From Burkholderia gladioli (GTDB lineage: Bacteria; Pseudomonadota; Gammaproteobacteria; Burkholderiales; Burkholderiaceae): DNA of 64,000 nucleotides. Shown in pieces: positions 38,765 to 47,224 of the stretch. The translations under genes and the position numbers were made by a program. Location of the stretch: contig NZ_CP009323.1 of assembly GCF_000959725.1 (NCBI RefSeq), positions 2,604,001-2,668,000 on the forward strand, written 5' to 3'. Under the pieces are notes generated by a model, which was given only the letters and a program-made list of their open reading frames with translations, had not been told where the DNA came from and made no database searches. Each line of letters starts with the position of its first letter. The stretch's first letter is position 1.

Positions 38765-39793
38765 ATGAAACCGACTCCCGGCCCCGTCATGCTCGATGTG
38801 GTGGGCACCACGCTCACGCGCGACGACGCGCGCCGCCTCGCGCATCCGCGCACGGGCGGCGTGATCCTGTTCGCGCGCCACTTCGAGAACCGCGCCCAGC
38901 TCTGCGCGCTGACCGACGCGATCCGCGCGGTGCGCGAGGACATCCTGATCGCGGTCGACCACGAAGGCGGCCGCGTACAGCGCTTTCGCACCGACGGCTT
39001 CACGGTGCTGCCGGCGATGCGGCGCCTGGGCGAGCTGTGGGACAAGGACGTGCTGCACGCCACCAAGCTCGCCACCGCGGTGGGCTATGTGCTGGCCGCC
39101 GAGTTGCGCGCCTGCGGCATCGACCTGAGCTTCACGCCGGTGCTCGATCTCGACTACGGCCGCTCGAAGGTGATCGGCGATCGCGCCTTCCATCGCGACC
39201 CGCGGGTGGTCACGCTGCTGGCCAAGAGCCTCAACCACGGGCTCGCGCTGGCCGGCATGGCGAACTGCGGCAAGCATTTCCCCGGCCACGGTTTCGCCGA
39301 GGCCGATTCCCACGTCGCGCTGCCGACCGACGACCGCCCGCTCGAGCAGATCCTCAAGCTCGACGCGGCGCCTTATGACTGGCTCGGCCTGTCGTTGTCG
39401 GCGGTGATCCCGGCGCATGTGATCTACACGCAGGTCGATGCGCGCCCGGCCGGTTTCTCGTCGATCTGGCTGCAGCGCGTGCTGCGCGAGCGGCTGGGCT
39501 TCACCGGCGCCGTGTTCAGCGACGATCTCTCGATGGAGGCGGCGCGCGCCGGCGGCACGCTCGCGCAGGCCGCCGACGCGGCGCTCGAGGCCGGCTGCGA
39601 CATGGTGCTGGTCTGCAACCAGCCCGAGCAGGCCGAGAAGGTGCTCGACGAGATGCAGGCGGAGGTGTCGGCCGAGTCGGCGCGCCGTATCCGCCGCCTG
39701 CGCCCGCGCGGCAAGCCCGCCAGCTGGGACAAGCTGATGCGCCGGTCCGAGTACCAGCGTGCCTCGGCCCTGCTGCGCGAGACGCTCGGCTGA
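38765..39793 (+). CDS. nagZ: beta-N-acetylhexosaminidase NagZ
   Basis: Cytoplasmic glycoside hydrolase family 3 enzyme of 342 aa that removes N-acetylglucosamine from anhydromuropeptides during cell-wall recycling. Motifs: VDHEGGRVQRFRTDGFTVLP near residue 60, NCGKHFPGHGFAEADSHVAL near residue 165 with the His-Asp dyad of bacterial NagZ, and AVFSDDLSMEAARAGG with the nucleophile Asp near residue 245. Last gene of the lepA-acpS-nagZ run; a strong terminator follows. Confidence 0.95.
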   Translation: MKPTPGPVMLDVVGTTLTRDDARRLAHPRTGGVILFARHFENRAQLCALTDAIRAVREDILIAVDHEGGRVQRFRTDGFTVLPAMRRLGELWDKDVLHATKLATAVGYVLAAELRACGIDLSFTPVLDLDYGRSKVIGDRAFHRDPRVVTLLAKSLNHGLALAGMANCGKHFPGHGFAEADSHVALPTDDRPLEQILKLDAAPYDWLGLSLSAVIPAHVIYTQVDARPAGFSSIWLQRVLRERLGFTGAVFSDDLSMEAARAGGTLAQAADAALEAGCDMVLVCNQPEQAEKVLDEMQAEVSAESARRIRRLRPRGKPASWDKLMRRSEYQRASALLRETLG

Positions 39794-39815
39794 TTGGTCT
39801 CGCCTCGCGTCATCA

Positions 39816-39850
39816 ACGACAAAGGCCGCGCTGGGCGCGGCCTTTGTCGT
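39816..39850. terminator. bidirectional intrinsic terminator between nagZ and the response regulator
   Basis: Perfect 16-bp inverted repeat, ACGACAAAGGCCGCGC (39816-39831) and its complement (39835-39850), with a 3-base loop TGG. The core stem GGCCGCGC is flanked by AAA on one side and TTT on the other, so it can end transcripts from both nagZ and the convergent response regulator gene. Confidence 0.9.
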
Positions 39851-39888
39851 TAACCAGCGGCACGGAGCGGCTTCGCCGCCCGGTTCGC

Positions 39889-41289
39889 TCAATTCATCTT
39901 CATGCGCTGCAGCTTGTTGTAGAGCGTCTTCGGGCTGATGCCGAGCAGGGCGGCCGCGCGGTGCCGCGTGCCGCCGACCGCGTCGAGCGTGGCGCGGATC
40001 AGCAGGTCCTCGACGTCCGACAGCGGCGTGCCGACGCGCACCTGCACGCTGCTGCCGTTGAGTGCGGCGCCCGGCACGAACACGCCGTCGTTGGCGCGCA
40101 GCGTCTCGATGAAATCGCCCGAGGCCTCGTAGGCCAGCCGCACGCGTTCGCGCAGCTCGCGCACGTTGCCGGGCCATTCGTAGGCCAGGCATTCGCGCAC
40201 GAAGTCGGGCGCGATGCGCTTGTCGACCGCGCCCAGGCCGGCCTGGCGCGCTTCGCGGTTGAGATCGTCGACGAAGGATTCGGCGATCTGCAGCATGTCG
40301 TCGTCGCGTTCGCGCAGCGGCGGCAGCGCGATCGAGGCGGCGTCCAGACGCAGCCACAGGTCCTCGCGCAGCGTGCCGTTGTCGAGCGCCTCGCGGGCCG
40401 GGCGGCGCGAGGTCGCGATCAGCCGGAAGTCGGTCGCGATCTCGGCCGAGCCACCGATGCGCATGAAGGACTGCGAGTCGAGCGCGCGCAGCAGCGCTTC
40501 CTGGATCGACAGCGGCAGCGAGGTGATGTCCTTGAGCAGCAGGGTGCCGCCGCTGGCCTGCTCGAACAGGCCCGGCTCGCGCCGCTCGGCGCCGCCGTAG
40601 GTGCCGCGTTCGCGGCCGAACAGCATGCTCTCGATCACGATGCTGCCGAGTTCGAGCACGCGCGGCAGTTGCAGCGCGGCGCGGCAGTCGAACTTGATGA
40701 ACGGGCCCTTGCGGCGCCGGCTCAGGTCGTGCAGCGCGCGGGCGGCGGCTTCCTTGCCGGTGCCGGCTTCGCCCCACAGCAGCACCGCGGCCTCGCTGCG
40801 CGCATTGCGCTCGATCATGTCGTAGGTGTGCTGGATCGCGTCGCTGCGGCCGATCAGGGGGCCGAAGCGGCCGAGCCGGCGCAGCGTGGTGCGCAGCGAC
40901 TGCACTTCCTCGATCAGCTCGTAGGGGCGCGGGATCCGCGCCAGCAGGCTGCGCAGCCGCGGGATGTTGACGGGCTTGAGCAGGTAATCCCAGATGCCAT
41001 GCCGCAGCCCCTCGATCGCGCTCTCGACCGTGGCATTGCCGGTCAGCACGATCACCGGCAGGCCGCCGTTCGGCTGCTGCGGCTGGGGCAGGTGCTGGAG
41101 TAGGTCGAAGCCGCTGCCGTCCGGCAGGTTCAGGTCGACCAGCACCACGTCGGGGATGGTCCGCGCCAGCGCGGCGCGGGCCTCGGCGAGCGAGGTGGCC
41201 GTGTCGACCGTGAAGCCGTCCGCGGCGAGCAGCGCCGTCAGGCCGGACAAGCTGTTGGGATCGTCTTCGACTATGAGGGCGTGTGGCAT
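39889..41289 (-). CDS. NtrC-type response regulator with degenerate AAA+ domain
   Basis: A 466-aa protein with receiver, AAA+ and Fis-type DNA-binding domains. The receiver is intact: acidic pair at D9-D10, phosphoacceptor D52 in VLVDLNLPDG, and Lys in DYLLKPVN. The Walker A motif GEAGTGKEAAARA near residue 180 is intact. Two sites that define sigma-54 activators are not: the GAFTGA loop reads GTYGGA, and Walker B (normally GGTLFLDEI) reads GGTLLLKDITSLP. The C-terminal HTH TRHRAAALLGISPKTLYNKL is normal. ATG 41289 (MPHALIVEDD) fits; a start at 41307 adds 6 residues. No sensor kinase is adjacent. Confidence 0.9.
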   Translation of the reverse strand: MPHALIVEDDPNSLSGLTALLAADGFTVDTATSLAEARAALARTIPDVVLVDLNLPDGSGFDLLQHLPQPQQPNGGLPVIVLTGNATVESAIEGLRHGIWDYLLKPVNIPRLRSLLARIPRPYELIEEVQSLRTTLRRLGRFGPLIGRSDAIQHTYDMIERNARSEAAVLLWGEAGTGKEAAARALHDLSRRRKGPFIKFDCRAALQLPRVLELGSIVIESMLFGRERGTYGGAERREPGLFEQASGGTLLLKDITSLPLSIQEALLRALDSQSFMRIGGSAEIATDFRLIATSRRPAREALDNGTLREDLWLRLDAASIALPPLRERDDDMLQIAESFVDDLNREARQAGLGAVDKRIAPDFVRECLAYEWPGNVRELRERVRLAYEASGDFIETLRANDGVFVPGAALNGSSVQVRVGTPLSDVEDLLIRATLDAVGGTRHRAAALLGISPKTLYNKLQRMKMN

Positions 41290-41510
41290 GGTGTGCGGAA
41301 TGTTCAAAGGGCCGGCCGTACGTGACGGGCGTGTGCGCCCTATTGTTCGATTAGAGTCGGAATTTTATGTCCCTCGGCGCCGCTAGCGTACGGTATTTGC
41401 GGTTGAAAGCAAAAGAGTTACCGAAGATACAAATTGATGCCTTTTCTGTATGACGACGCATCGGCTTTTGTGCATCGCGGCTTTGGCGCAATAATCTGGC
41501 TCCGGAAAAG

Positions 41511-41536
41511 AAAAAGCGCCCCGAAGGGCGCTTTTT
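41511..41536. terminator. terminator downstream of efp
   Basis: Stem AAAAAGCGCCC (41511-41521) / GGGCGCTTTTT (41526-41536) with loop CGAA. It lies 18 bases beyond the efp stop codon on the minus strand; the T-rich arm on each strand makes it bidirectional. Confidence 0.9.
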
Positions 41537-41554
41537 CAAGCCGTTTGCGCGAAC

Positions 41555-42112
41555 TTATGCGCGGCTGCGGTATTCGTTGGTGCGCGTGTCGATTTCGATC
41601 TTGTCGCCGGTGTTGCAAAAGAGCGGCACTTGCAGCTCGTAGCCGGTGGCGATCTTGGCGTTCTTCAGCACCTTGCCCGACGAGGTGTCGCCCTTGACGG
41701 CCGGTTCCGTGTAGGTGATCTCGCGCACGATGACGGTCGGCAGGTCGACCGAGATGGCCTTCTCGTTGTAGAACACGACTTCGCAAGCCATGCCGTCTTC
41801 GAGGTAGTTCAGCGCGTCGCCCATCATTTCCGCTTCGACTTCGTACTGGTTGTAGTCGGCGTCCATGAACACGTACATCGGATCGGCGAAGTACGAGTAG
41901 GTCACTTCCTTGCGGTCGAGCACCACCACGTCGAACTTGTCGTCTGCCTTGTAGACCGATTCCTGGCCTGCGTTGGTCAGCAGGTTCTTCAGCTTCATCT
42001 TGACGACGGCGGAATTGCGGCCCGACTTGTTGTATTCGGCCTTCGCGACGACCCACGCGTCACTGCCGACCATCACGACGTTGCCTACGCGGAGTTCCTG
42101 TGCGGTTTTCAT
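41555..42112 (-). CDS. efp: elongation factor P (Arg32 type)
   Basis: A 185-aa three-domain factor that rescues ribosomes stalled at proline runs. The tip loop is [12 protein letters not shown], with Arg at position 32; E. coli EF-P has Lys34 here and is lysylated. Arg32 proteins are instead rhamnosylated by EarP, encoded directly upstream. The start ATG 42112 begins [16 protein letters not shown], the family N-terminus; a longer frame from 42166 is not conserved. The C-terminal domain ends [10 protein letters not shown]. Confidence 0.97.
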   Translation of the reverse strand: MKTAQELRVGNVVMVGSDAWVVAKAEYNKSGRNSAVVKMKLKNLLTNAGQESVYKADDKFDVVVLDRKEVTYSYFADPMYVFMDADYNQYEVEAEMMGDALNYLEDGMACEVVFYNEKAISVDLPTVIVREITYTEPAVKGDTSSGKVLKNAKIATGYELQVPLFCNTGDKIEIDTRTNEYRSRA

Positions 42113-42278
42113 ATCAAAACTGTCCTGTGCAAAAAATTTGTCCTGACGTTGCGCAACGGCCGACAACGCAAGCGAGGGCGGTGGGGCCCGGGCTTGACCG
42201 ATCCGGCCCGGGTAGCGCCGGGTAGCTCGAAGCGCCGGGGCTGGAACGCGCTTGCGTGGTCCGCCGTTGGATAACCGC

Positions 42279-43460
42279 TTATTTTAACTGAGTTTTTGTG
42301 AATTCCGCCAGATTTCCAGCGAGATCGCCGACCGCCGCCAGTTCTTCCGCCCAGGCGCCGGCGCGCGCCTCGAAGGCGGCGCGATGGGCGATGAAATCGG
42401 CCCAATCCGGCGTGCCCGCGCCGTTCCAGGCGTGCCAGAAGCGCGCGGCGGCCTCGCGCGCGGGCTCGGGCAGGCCGGCAACGAGATGGGCGAGCGCGGC
42501 GTCGAGCTTGGGCAGGTGCGCGTCGTCGCCCTGTGGATAGATATGCCAGACAAATGGCTTGCGCGCCCATTGCGCGCGCACGAAGGAATCCTCGCCGCGC
42601 ACGAAGTTCAGGTCGCTGGCCCAGAGCAGGGCGTCGTAGTCGGGCTGGGCGACGAAGGCCAGGCCGTGGGCGCAGAGCCTGCCCGCCGTGGCCCGGCTGC
42701 CCGCGCCGAAGCGCTCCAGGCCGAAGAAGGCGGCGATTTCCGGGCAGATCCGGCCCTCCGGCACCAGCAGCACGATCGGCAGTTCGCCGTCGCGCCATTG
42801 TTCCAGCAGCGGACCCAAGGCGGGATTCTCGTAGGCGAACAGCGAGATCACGCAGGCCTCGCGCGCCGGCGCCGAAGCGCCGGTGGCGCGCCGCCACCAG
42901 GCCTCGCGCGCCTCGGCCGAGGCCTCGAAGGCCTCGCGGCGCGCATCCAGGCCGGCTTCCTTGAGCACGCCGCCGGTGCCGGGGCCGAGCCCGGGGAAGA
43001 AGAAGCTCTTCAGCAAGGCGTGGCGCGGATGCGGCGAGGGGCGCTGGTGGAAATCGGCGACCCAGTCCTCGGCGCTCAGGTATTCGAGGTTGATCCAGAC
43101 CGGCGCGCGTTCGCGGCGCGCCATCGCGGCCACGTACTCGGCCGGCAGCTCGCAGCCGAAGGCCTCGATCACCACGTCGGCTATCGCCAGCGTGTCGCCG
43201 GCATGGACGGGCTCGCCCCAGTGTTCGATGGCGATGCCCTCGACATGCTGGCGCCTGGCGGCGGGATCGACCGCCGGTGCCAGGCGCGCGAAGGTATGCA
43301 GGTCGTCGACGATCAGGCGCAACTGCCAGCCGTGCTCGCGCGCGAGCTGGGTGGCCAGGCGCCAGCACACGCCGATGTCGCCGAAGTTGTCGACCACGGT
43401 GCAGAAGATATCGCAGGCGATCGGCTCGGGAAGGGCGGCAGCGTCAGGGATCGGGGGCAT
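42279..43460 (-). CDS. earP: EF-P arginine rhamnosyltransferase EarP
   Basis: Transfers rhamnose from dTDP-beta-L-rhamnose to Arg32 of EF-P. The 393-aa GT-B fold inverting enzyme has the N-terminal [19 protein letters not shown] (holding the two conserved Asp of the catalytic region) near residue 20 and the donor-binding [20 protein letters not shown] near residue 285, with the RGE motif. Linked to the efp gene on the same strand with 166 bases between. The two start codons (earP and uvrC) are divergent, so each has its own promoter. Confidence 0.95.
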   Translation of the reverse strand: MPPIPDAAALPEPIACDIFCTVVDNFGDIGVCWRLATQLAREHGWQLRLIVDDLHTFARLAPAVDPAARRQHVEGIAIEHWGEPVHAGDTLAIADVVIEAFGCELPAEYVAAMARRERAPVWINLEYLSAEDWVADFHQRPSPHPRHALLKSFFFPGLGPGTGGVLKEAGLDARREAFEASAEAREAWWRRATGASAPAREACVISLFAYENPALGPLLEQWRDGELPIVLLVPEGRICPEIAAFFGLERFGAGSRATAGRLCAHGLAFVAQPDYDALLWASDLNFVRGEDSFVRAQWARKPFVWHIYPQGDDAHLPKLDAALAHLVAGLPEPAREAAARFWHAWNGAGTPDWADFIAHRAAFEARAGAWAEELAAVGDLAGNLAEFTKTQLK

Positions 43461-43536
43461 CGAAGAAACCGGGGTGAATGCTCTAAACTGGCGATTCTAA
43501 ATGACCTGTTCGCGCGCCACGGCGCCCGGATCACGC

Positions 43537-45780
43537 ATGACAGCCCCCGATCAGTCCGACCCGTCCTCCTCGCCCAGCCAGTCCGAATCGCCGCCCGTGC
43601 CCGCCCCGGCCGATGTGCCGTTCGAGCCGAAGCCGATCCTCGCGCAATTGCCGCACCTGCCAGGCGTCTATCGCTACTACGACGCCGGTGGCGCGGTGCT
43701 CTACGTCGGCAAGGCGCGCAACCTGAAGAAGCGCGTCTCGAGCTACTTCAACAAGACCCAGTTGTCGCCGCGCATCGCGATGATGGTCACGCGCATCCGC
43801 AAGATCGAGACCACCGTGACGCGCTCGGAAGCCGAGGCGCTGCTGCTCGAGAACAACCTCATCAAGGCCCTGGCGCCGCGCTACAACATCCTGTTTCGCG
43901 ACGACAAGTCCTATCCCTACCTGAAGCTGACCGGCCATGCGTTTCCGCGCATGGCCTATTACCGCGGTGCCGTCGATCGCAAGAACCAGTATTTCGGGCC
44001 ATTCCCGAGCGCCTGGGCGGTGCGCGAGAGCATCCAGATCCTGCAGCGCGTGTTCCAGCTGCGCACCTGCGAGGATTCGGTGTTCAACAATCGCACGCGG
44101 CCCTGCCTGCTGCACCAGATCGGCCGCTGCACGGCGCCCTGCGTCGGCGCGATCGAGGCGGAGGATTACGCGCGCGACGTCTCGAACGCCTCGCGCTTCC
44201 TGCTCGGTCGGCAGAACGAAGTGATGAAAGAGCTCGAGCAGAAGATGCACGCCTTCGCGGCCGAGCTGAAGTTCGAGCAGGCCGCGGCAGTGCGCAACCA
44301 GATGAGCTCGCTGTCGACCGTGCTGCACCAGCAGGCCATCGAGGTCGGCAGCGAGAGCGACGTCGACATCCTGGCCGTGGTGGCGCATGGCGGGCGCGTC
44401 TGCGTGAACCTGGCGATGGTGCGCGGCGGCCGGCATCTCGGCGACAAGGCCTATTTCCCGGCGCATGCCGACAGCGCGATCGCGCTGGCGGCGGGGCGCG
44501 ACGAGCAGGCGGAAGGCGCCGGCGAGCCCGGCGGCGAGGAGGCGACGATCGTCGAGGATCTGGCGGCGGCGGTCGGCACCCTGCCCGGCGATGTCGATGC
44601 GCAGGCGGCCGCGGCCGAAGCCGATGCGGCGGGCGCGGCGCCGGCCGTCGAGGTGCCGGCGCCCTTGGCGGCCGATGACGATGCCGCTGTTCCGGCCGAT
44701 GAATTGACCGAGGCAGCCGAAGCAACGGGAGCGGAAACGGAAGCCGATCCGGCCAGCATCTCGATCGAGACCGAGGTGCTCGAGGCCTTCATCGCCCAGC
44801 ACTATCTCGGTAACCGCGTGCCGCCCGTGCTGGTGGTCAGCCACGCGCCGGCCAATCGCGAGCTGATCGACCTGCTGGTCGAGCAGGCTGGCCACAAGGT
44901 GGCGGTGCTGCGCCAGCCGCAAGGCCAGAAGCGCGCCTGGCTGTCGATGGCCGAGCAGAATGCGCGGCTCGCGCTGGCGCGGCTGTTGTCCGAGCAGGGT
45001 TCGCAGCAGGCGCGCACGCGCGCGCTGGCCGAGGTGCTCGGTTTCGAGGCCGAGGACCTGGCCCAGTTGCGCATCGAGTGTTTCGATATCAGCCACACCA
45101 TGGGCGAGGCGACGCAGGCTTCCTGCGTGGTGTTCCATCACCACAAGATGCAGTCGGGCGAGTATCGCCGCTACAACATCACCGGCATCACGCCCGGCGA
45201 CGACTACGCGGCGATGCGCCAGGTGCTCACGCGCCGCTACGAGAAGATGGTCGAGCAGGCGGCCGAGACGGCCGCGGCCGATGCGGCTGCCGGCATCGAC
45301 GGCGACGCGACGCGCGCCAGCGCCACCGCCGCGCTGCTGCCGAACATCGTGTTGATCGACGGCGGCAAGGGGCAGGTGGAGGTGGCGCGCCAGGTGTTCA
45401 CCGAACTCGGGCTCGACGTGTCGATGCTGGTGGGCGTGGCCAAGGGCGAGGGGCGCAAGGTCGGCCTGGAGACGCTGGTGTTCGTCGACGGCCGCCCCCC
45501 GCTCGAGCTCGGCAAGGAAAGCGCGGCCCTGATGCTGGTCGCGCAGATTCGCGACGAGGCACATCGCTTCGCCATCACCGGCATGCGCGCCAAGCGTGCC
45601 AAGACGCGCCAGACCTCGCGGCTGGAGGAGCTCGAAGGGGTTGGCGCGAAGCGGCGCCAGCGCCTGCTGGCGCGCTTCGGCGGCTTGCGCGGCGTGGTGG
45701 CCGCGAGCGTGGAGGAGCTGGCCAGCGTGGAGGGCATCTCGCACGCGTTGGCCGAGCAGATCTACCGCCAGTTGCACTGA
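43537..45780 (+). CDS. uvrC: excinuclease ABC subunit C with acidic insertion
   Basis: Nucleotide excision repair dual-incision nuclease. The 747 aa are about 135 longer than E. coli UvrC. Order: GIY-YIG domain ([21 protein letters not shown] near residue 40), UVR motif ([17 protein letters not shown] near residue 250), RNase H-like domain ([19 protein letters not shown] near residue 515) and C-terminal helix-hairpin-helix pair ([19 protein letters not shown]). Between UVR and the RNase H-like domain is a low-complexity insert of about 95 residues (about 316-411), rich in Glu, Asp and Ala. A second short Ala-rich insert precedes [19 protein letters not shown] 43537 is chosen over 43501. Confidence 0.95.
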   Translation: MTAPDQSDPSSSPSQSESPPVPAPADVPFEPKPILAQLPHLPGVYRYYDAGGAVLYVGKARNLKKRVSSYFNKTQLSPRIAMMVTRIRKIETTVTRSEAEALLLENNLIKALAPRYNILFRDDKSYPYLKLTGHAFPRMAYYRGAVDRKNQYFGPFPSAWAVRESIQILQRVFQLRTCEDSVFNNRTRPCLLHQIGRCTAPCVGAIEAEDYARDVSNASRFLLGRQNEVMKELEQKMHAFAAELKFEQAAAVRNQMSSLSTVLHQQAIEVGSESDVDILAVVAHGGRVCVNLAMVRGGRHLGDKAYFPAHADSAIALAAGRDEQAEGAGEPGGEEATIVEDLAAAVGTLPGDVDAQAAAAEADAAGAAPAVEVPAPLAADDDAAVPADELTEAAEATGAETEADPASISIETEVLEAFIAQHYLGNRVPPVLVVSHAPANRELIDLLVEQAGHKVAVLRQPQGQKRAWLSMAEQNARLALARLLSEQGSQQARTRALAEVLGFEAEDLAQLRIECFDISHTMGEATQASCVVFHHHKMQSGEYRRYNITGITPGDDYAAMRQVLTRRYEKMVEQAAETAAADAAAGIDGDATRASATAALLPNIVLIDGGKGQVEVARQVFTELGLDVSMLVGVAKGEGRKVGLETLVFVDGRPPLELGKESAALMLVAQIRDEAHRFAITGMRAKRAKTRQTSRLEELEGVGAKRRQRLLARFGGLRGVVAASVEELASVEGISHALAEQIYRQLH

Positions 45781-45875
45781 GGCGGCGCGGGGCCTTCGGG
45801 CCGCGGATTCCGCTCGGCTTGTGGCAGGCCGGGCGGCGCGGCACAATTGCACATCCTTTACACGTCCAGCCCGTC

Positions 45876-46469
45876 ATGCCGTTCAATTTCCCGATTTTCC
45901 TGACTTGGGTGCGAATCGTGCTGATTCCGCTCGTAGTCGGCCTGTTCTACCTGCCGGACGTGATGATGAGCGTCGAGCACCGCAACCTCGCGGCCGCGCT
46001 GGTATTCGTGCTGGCCGCGCTGACCGATTGGTTCGACGGCTTCCTGGCGCGCAAGTGGAACCAGACCTCGGCGTTCGGCGCCTTCCTCGACCCGGTGGCG
46101 GACAAGCTGATGGTGACGGCCGCGCTGCTGATCCTGGTGCAGCTCGCGCGCATCGACGCGGCGATCGCCCTGGTGATCATCGGTCGCGAGATCGCGATTT
46201 CGGCGCTGCGCGAATGGATGGCGCAGATCGGCGCCTCGAAGAGCGTGGCGGTGAATTCGCTCGGCAAGTTCAAGACCGCCTGCCAGATGGTCGCGATCCC
46301 GATGTTGCTGTACTATGGCGCGCTGCCGATTGGGGGCGGTATCGCGATCGACACCCGCGTGTGGGGGCTCTGGCTCATCTACCTCGCGACGGTGCTGACG
46401 ATCTGGTCGATGCTGTACTACATGAAGCTGGCTTGGCCGCAGATCCGCGAGCGAGGCGGTGCGATGTGA
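45876..46469 (+). CDS. pgsA: CDP-diacylglycerol-glycerol-3-phosphate 3-phosphatidyltransferase
   Basis: Committed step to phosphatidylglycerol and cardiolipin at the inner membrane. The 197-aa protein has several membrane helices and the CDP-alcohol phosphatidyltransferase signature TDWFDGFLARKWNQ then FGAFLDPVADK (D-x2-D-G-x2-A-R-x8-G-x3-D-x3-D) near residue 60. ATG 45876 (MPFNFPIFLTWVRI) gives the expected N-terminus. Downstream of uvrC by 95 bases, as in E. coli, and followed by glycine and cysteine tRNA genes in the same order. Confidence 0.96.
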   Translation: MPFNFPIFLTWVRIVLIPLVVGLFYLPDVMMSVEHRNLAAALVFVLAALTDWFDGFLARKWNQTSAFGAFLDPVADKLMVTAALLILVQLARIDAAIALVIIGREIAISALREWMAQIGASKSVAVNSLGKFKTACQMVAIPMLLYYGALPIGGGIAIDTRVWGLWLIYLATVLTIWSMLYYMKLAWPQIRERGGAM

Positions 46470-46507
46470 GATTTTGCAGGTGTCGAGAAAAAGGGTGCGA
46501 AAAACGC

Positions 46508-46536
46508 TTGACACACTGAAACAGCTTCTACATAAT
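46508..46536 (+). promoter_or_regulatory. strong promoter for the tRNA-Gly genes
   Basis: Consensus TTGACA (46508-46513) and CATAAT (46531-46536) separated by 17 bases, in an AT-rich patch after pgsA. Transcription would start near 46543, about 92 bases before the first tRNA. Confidence 0.85.
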
Positions 46537-46634
46537 CTTATTTCTCCGCTGCACTGAAACGAACGCAGCAGCGAACGAAGCAGAAGCGCGGAGATGCCAG
46601 CAAGTAATGTGGCGATGGCAGCAGGAAGCAAAAC

Positions 46635-46710
46635 GCGGGAGTAGCTCAGTTGGTAGAGCGCAACCTTGCCAAGGTTGAGGTCGCGAGTTCGAGACTCGTC
46701 TCCCGCTCCA
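46635..46710 (+). tRNA. tRNA-Gly (anticodon GCC)
   Basis: Acceptor stem GCGGGAG / CTCCCGC, D arm with AGTTGGTAGA, anticodon stem CAACC / GGTTG with loop TTGCCAA (GCC, reading GGC and GGU), T arm GCGAG-TTCGAGA-CTCGT, and encoded CCA; 76 bases. First of two identical copies. Confidence 0.97.
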
Positions 46711-46772
46711 GATTCAAGCAGCGTTTTGTTGAAGCAGTAGTGGTTCGGCAAGGGCTGGATTTTGCAGGACAT

Positions 46773-46848
46773 GCGGGAGTAGCTCAGTTGGTAGAGCGCA
46801 ACCTTGCCAAGGTTGAGGTCGCGAGTTCGAGACTCGTCTCCCGCTCCA
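46773..46848 (+). tRNA. tRNA-Gly (anticodon GCC), second copy
   Basis: Identical in all 76 bases to the copy at 46635, with CCA encoded. The copies are separated by 62 bases of unrelated spacer, so only the tRNA unit is duplicated. A terminator follows at 46856. Confidence 0.97.
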
Positions 46849-46855
46849 AAACAAG

Positions 46856-46878
46856 GGGAAGCCAGGCTTCCCTTTTTG
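46856..46878 (+). terminator. intrinsic terminator after the tRNA-Gly pair
   Basis: Stem GGGAAG (46856-46861) / CTTCCC (46867-46872), loop CCAGG, followed by TTTTTG. It lies 7 bases after the CCA of the second tRNA. Confidence 0.85.
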
Positions 46879-46966
46879 TTTGGCGAATTTTCCGGCTTGC
46901 CGGGTTTCGCCGGATAAAAATCTGCGGTCGTTGCATCGGTATCGCGACGGTCGTAAGTCCGCTTAT

Positions 46967-47040
46967 GGCGCGATAGCAAAGCGGTTATGCAGCGGCCTGC
47001 AAAGCCGTGTAGGCCGGTTCGACTCCGGCTCGCGCCTCCA
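46967..47040 (+). tRNA. tRNA-Cys (anticodon GCA)
   Basis: Acceptor stem GGCGCGA / TCGCGCC, D arm with AAGCGGTTATGC, anticodon stem GCGGC / GCCGT with loop CTGCAAA (GCA), T arm GCCGG-TTCGACT-CCGGC, encoded CCA; 74 bases. TTGCAT and TAAGTC 17 bases apart (46931-46959) could be its own promoter. Confidence 0.97.
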
Positions 47041-47042
47041 GA

Positions 47043-47073
47043 AAAAGCCCCGCGTTCGCGGGGCTTTTCGTTT
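47043..47073 (+). terminator. intrinsic terminator after tRNA-Cys
   Basis: Stem AAAAGCCCCGCG (47043-47054) / CGCGGGGCTTTT (47057-47068), then CGTTTTT. It begins 3 bases after the tRNA 3' end. Confidence 0.9.
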
Positions 47074-47224
47074 TTCCGTCCTTGTTTCTCCCTTGCAGCC
47101 CTGTAGCCGGCGCCTTGACGCGCGAGTCGCCGTACTAAAATACGCGCCCGTTCACGACAGGGTCACGCCCCGTCGCGCGATGCCGCCTGGCAGGCGCGGA
47201 TTGCGCGGCATCGACAAGGTCATC

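Noticed and set aside
37460..40777. A 1105-codon minus-strand open frame across pdxJ, acpS, nagZ and the response regulator
   Set aside because: It crosses genes recognised on either strand, including the strong terminator at 39816, and its protein is a His/Arg/Ala-rich antisense product without conserved motifs.
45787..45805. GC stem with a TTCG loop after uvrC considered as a terminator
   Set aside because: No T tract and pgsA is probably cotranscribed; the stem is short and imperfect.
46650..46976. A 108-codon frame across the tRNA-Gly copies
   Set aside because: It translates the two tRNA sequences (repeat [19 protein letters not shown]) and spacer; the tRNAs fully explain the region.
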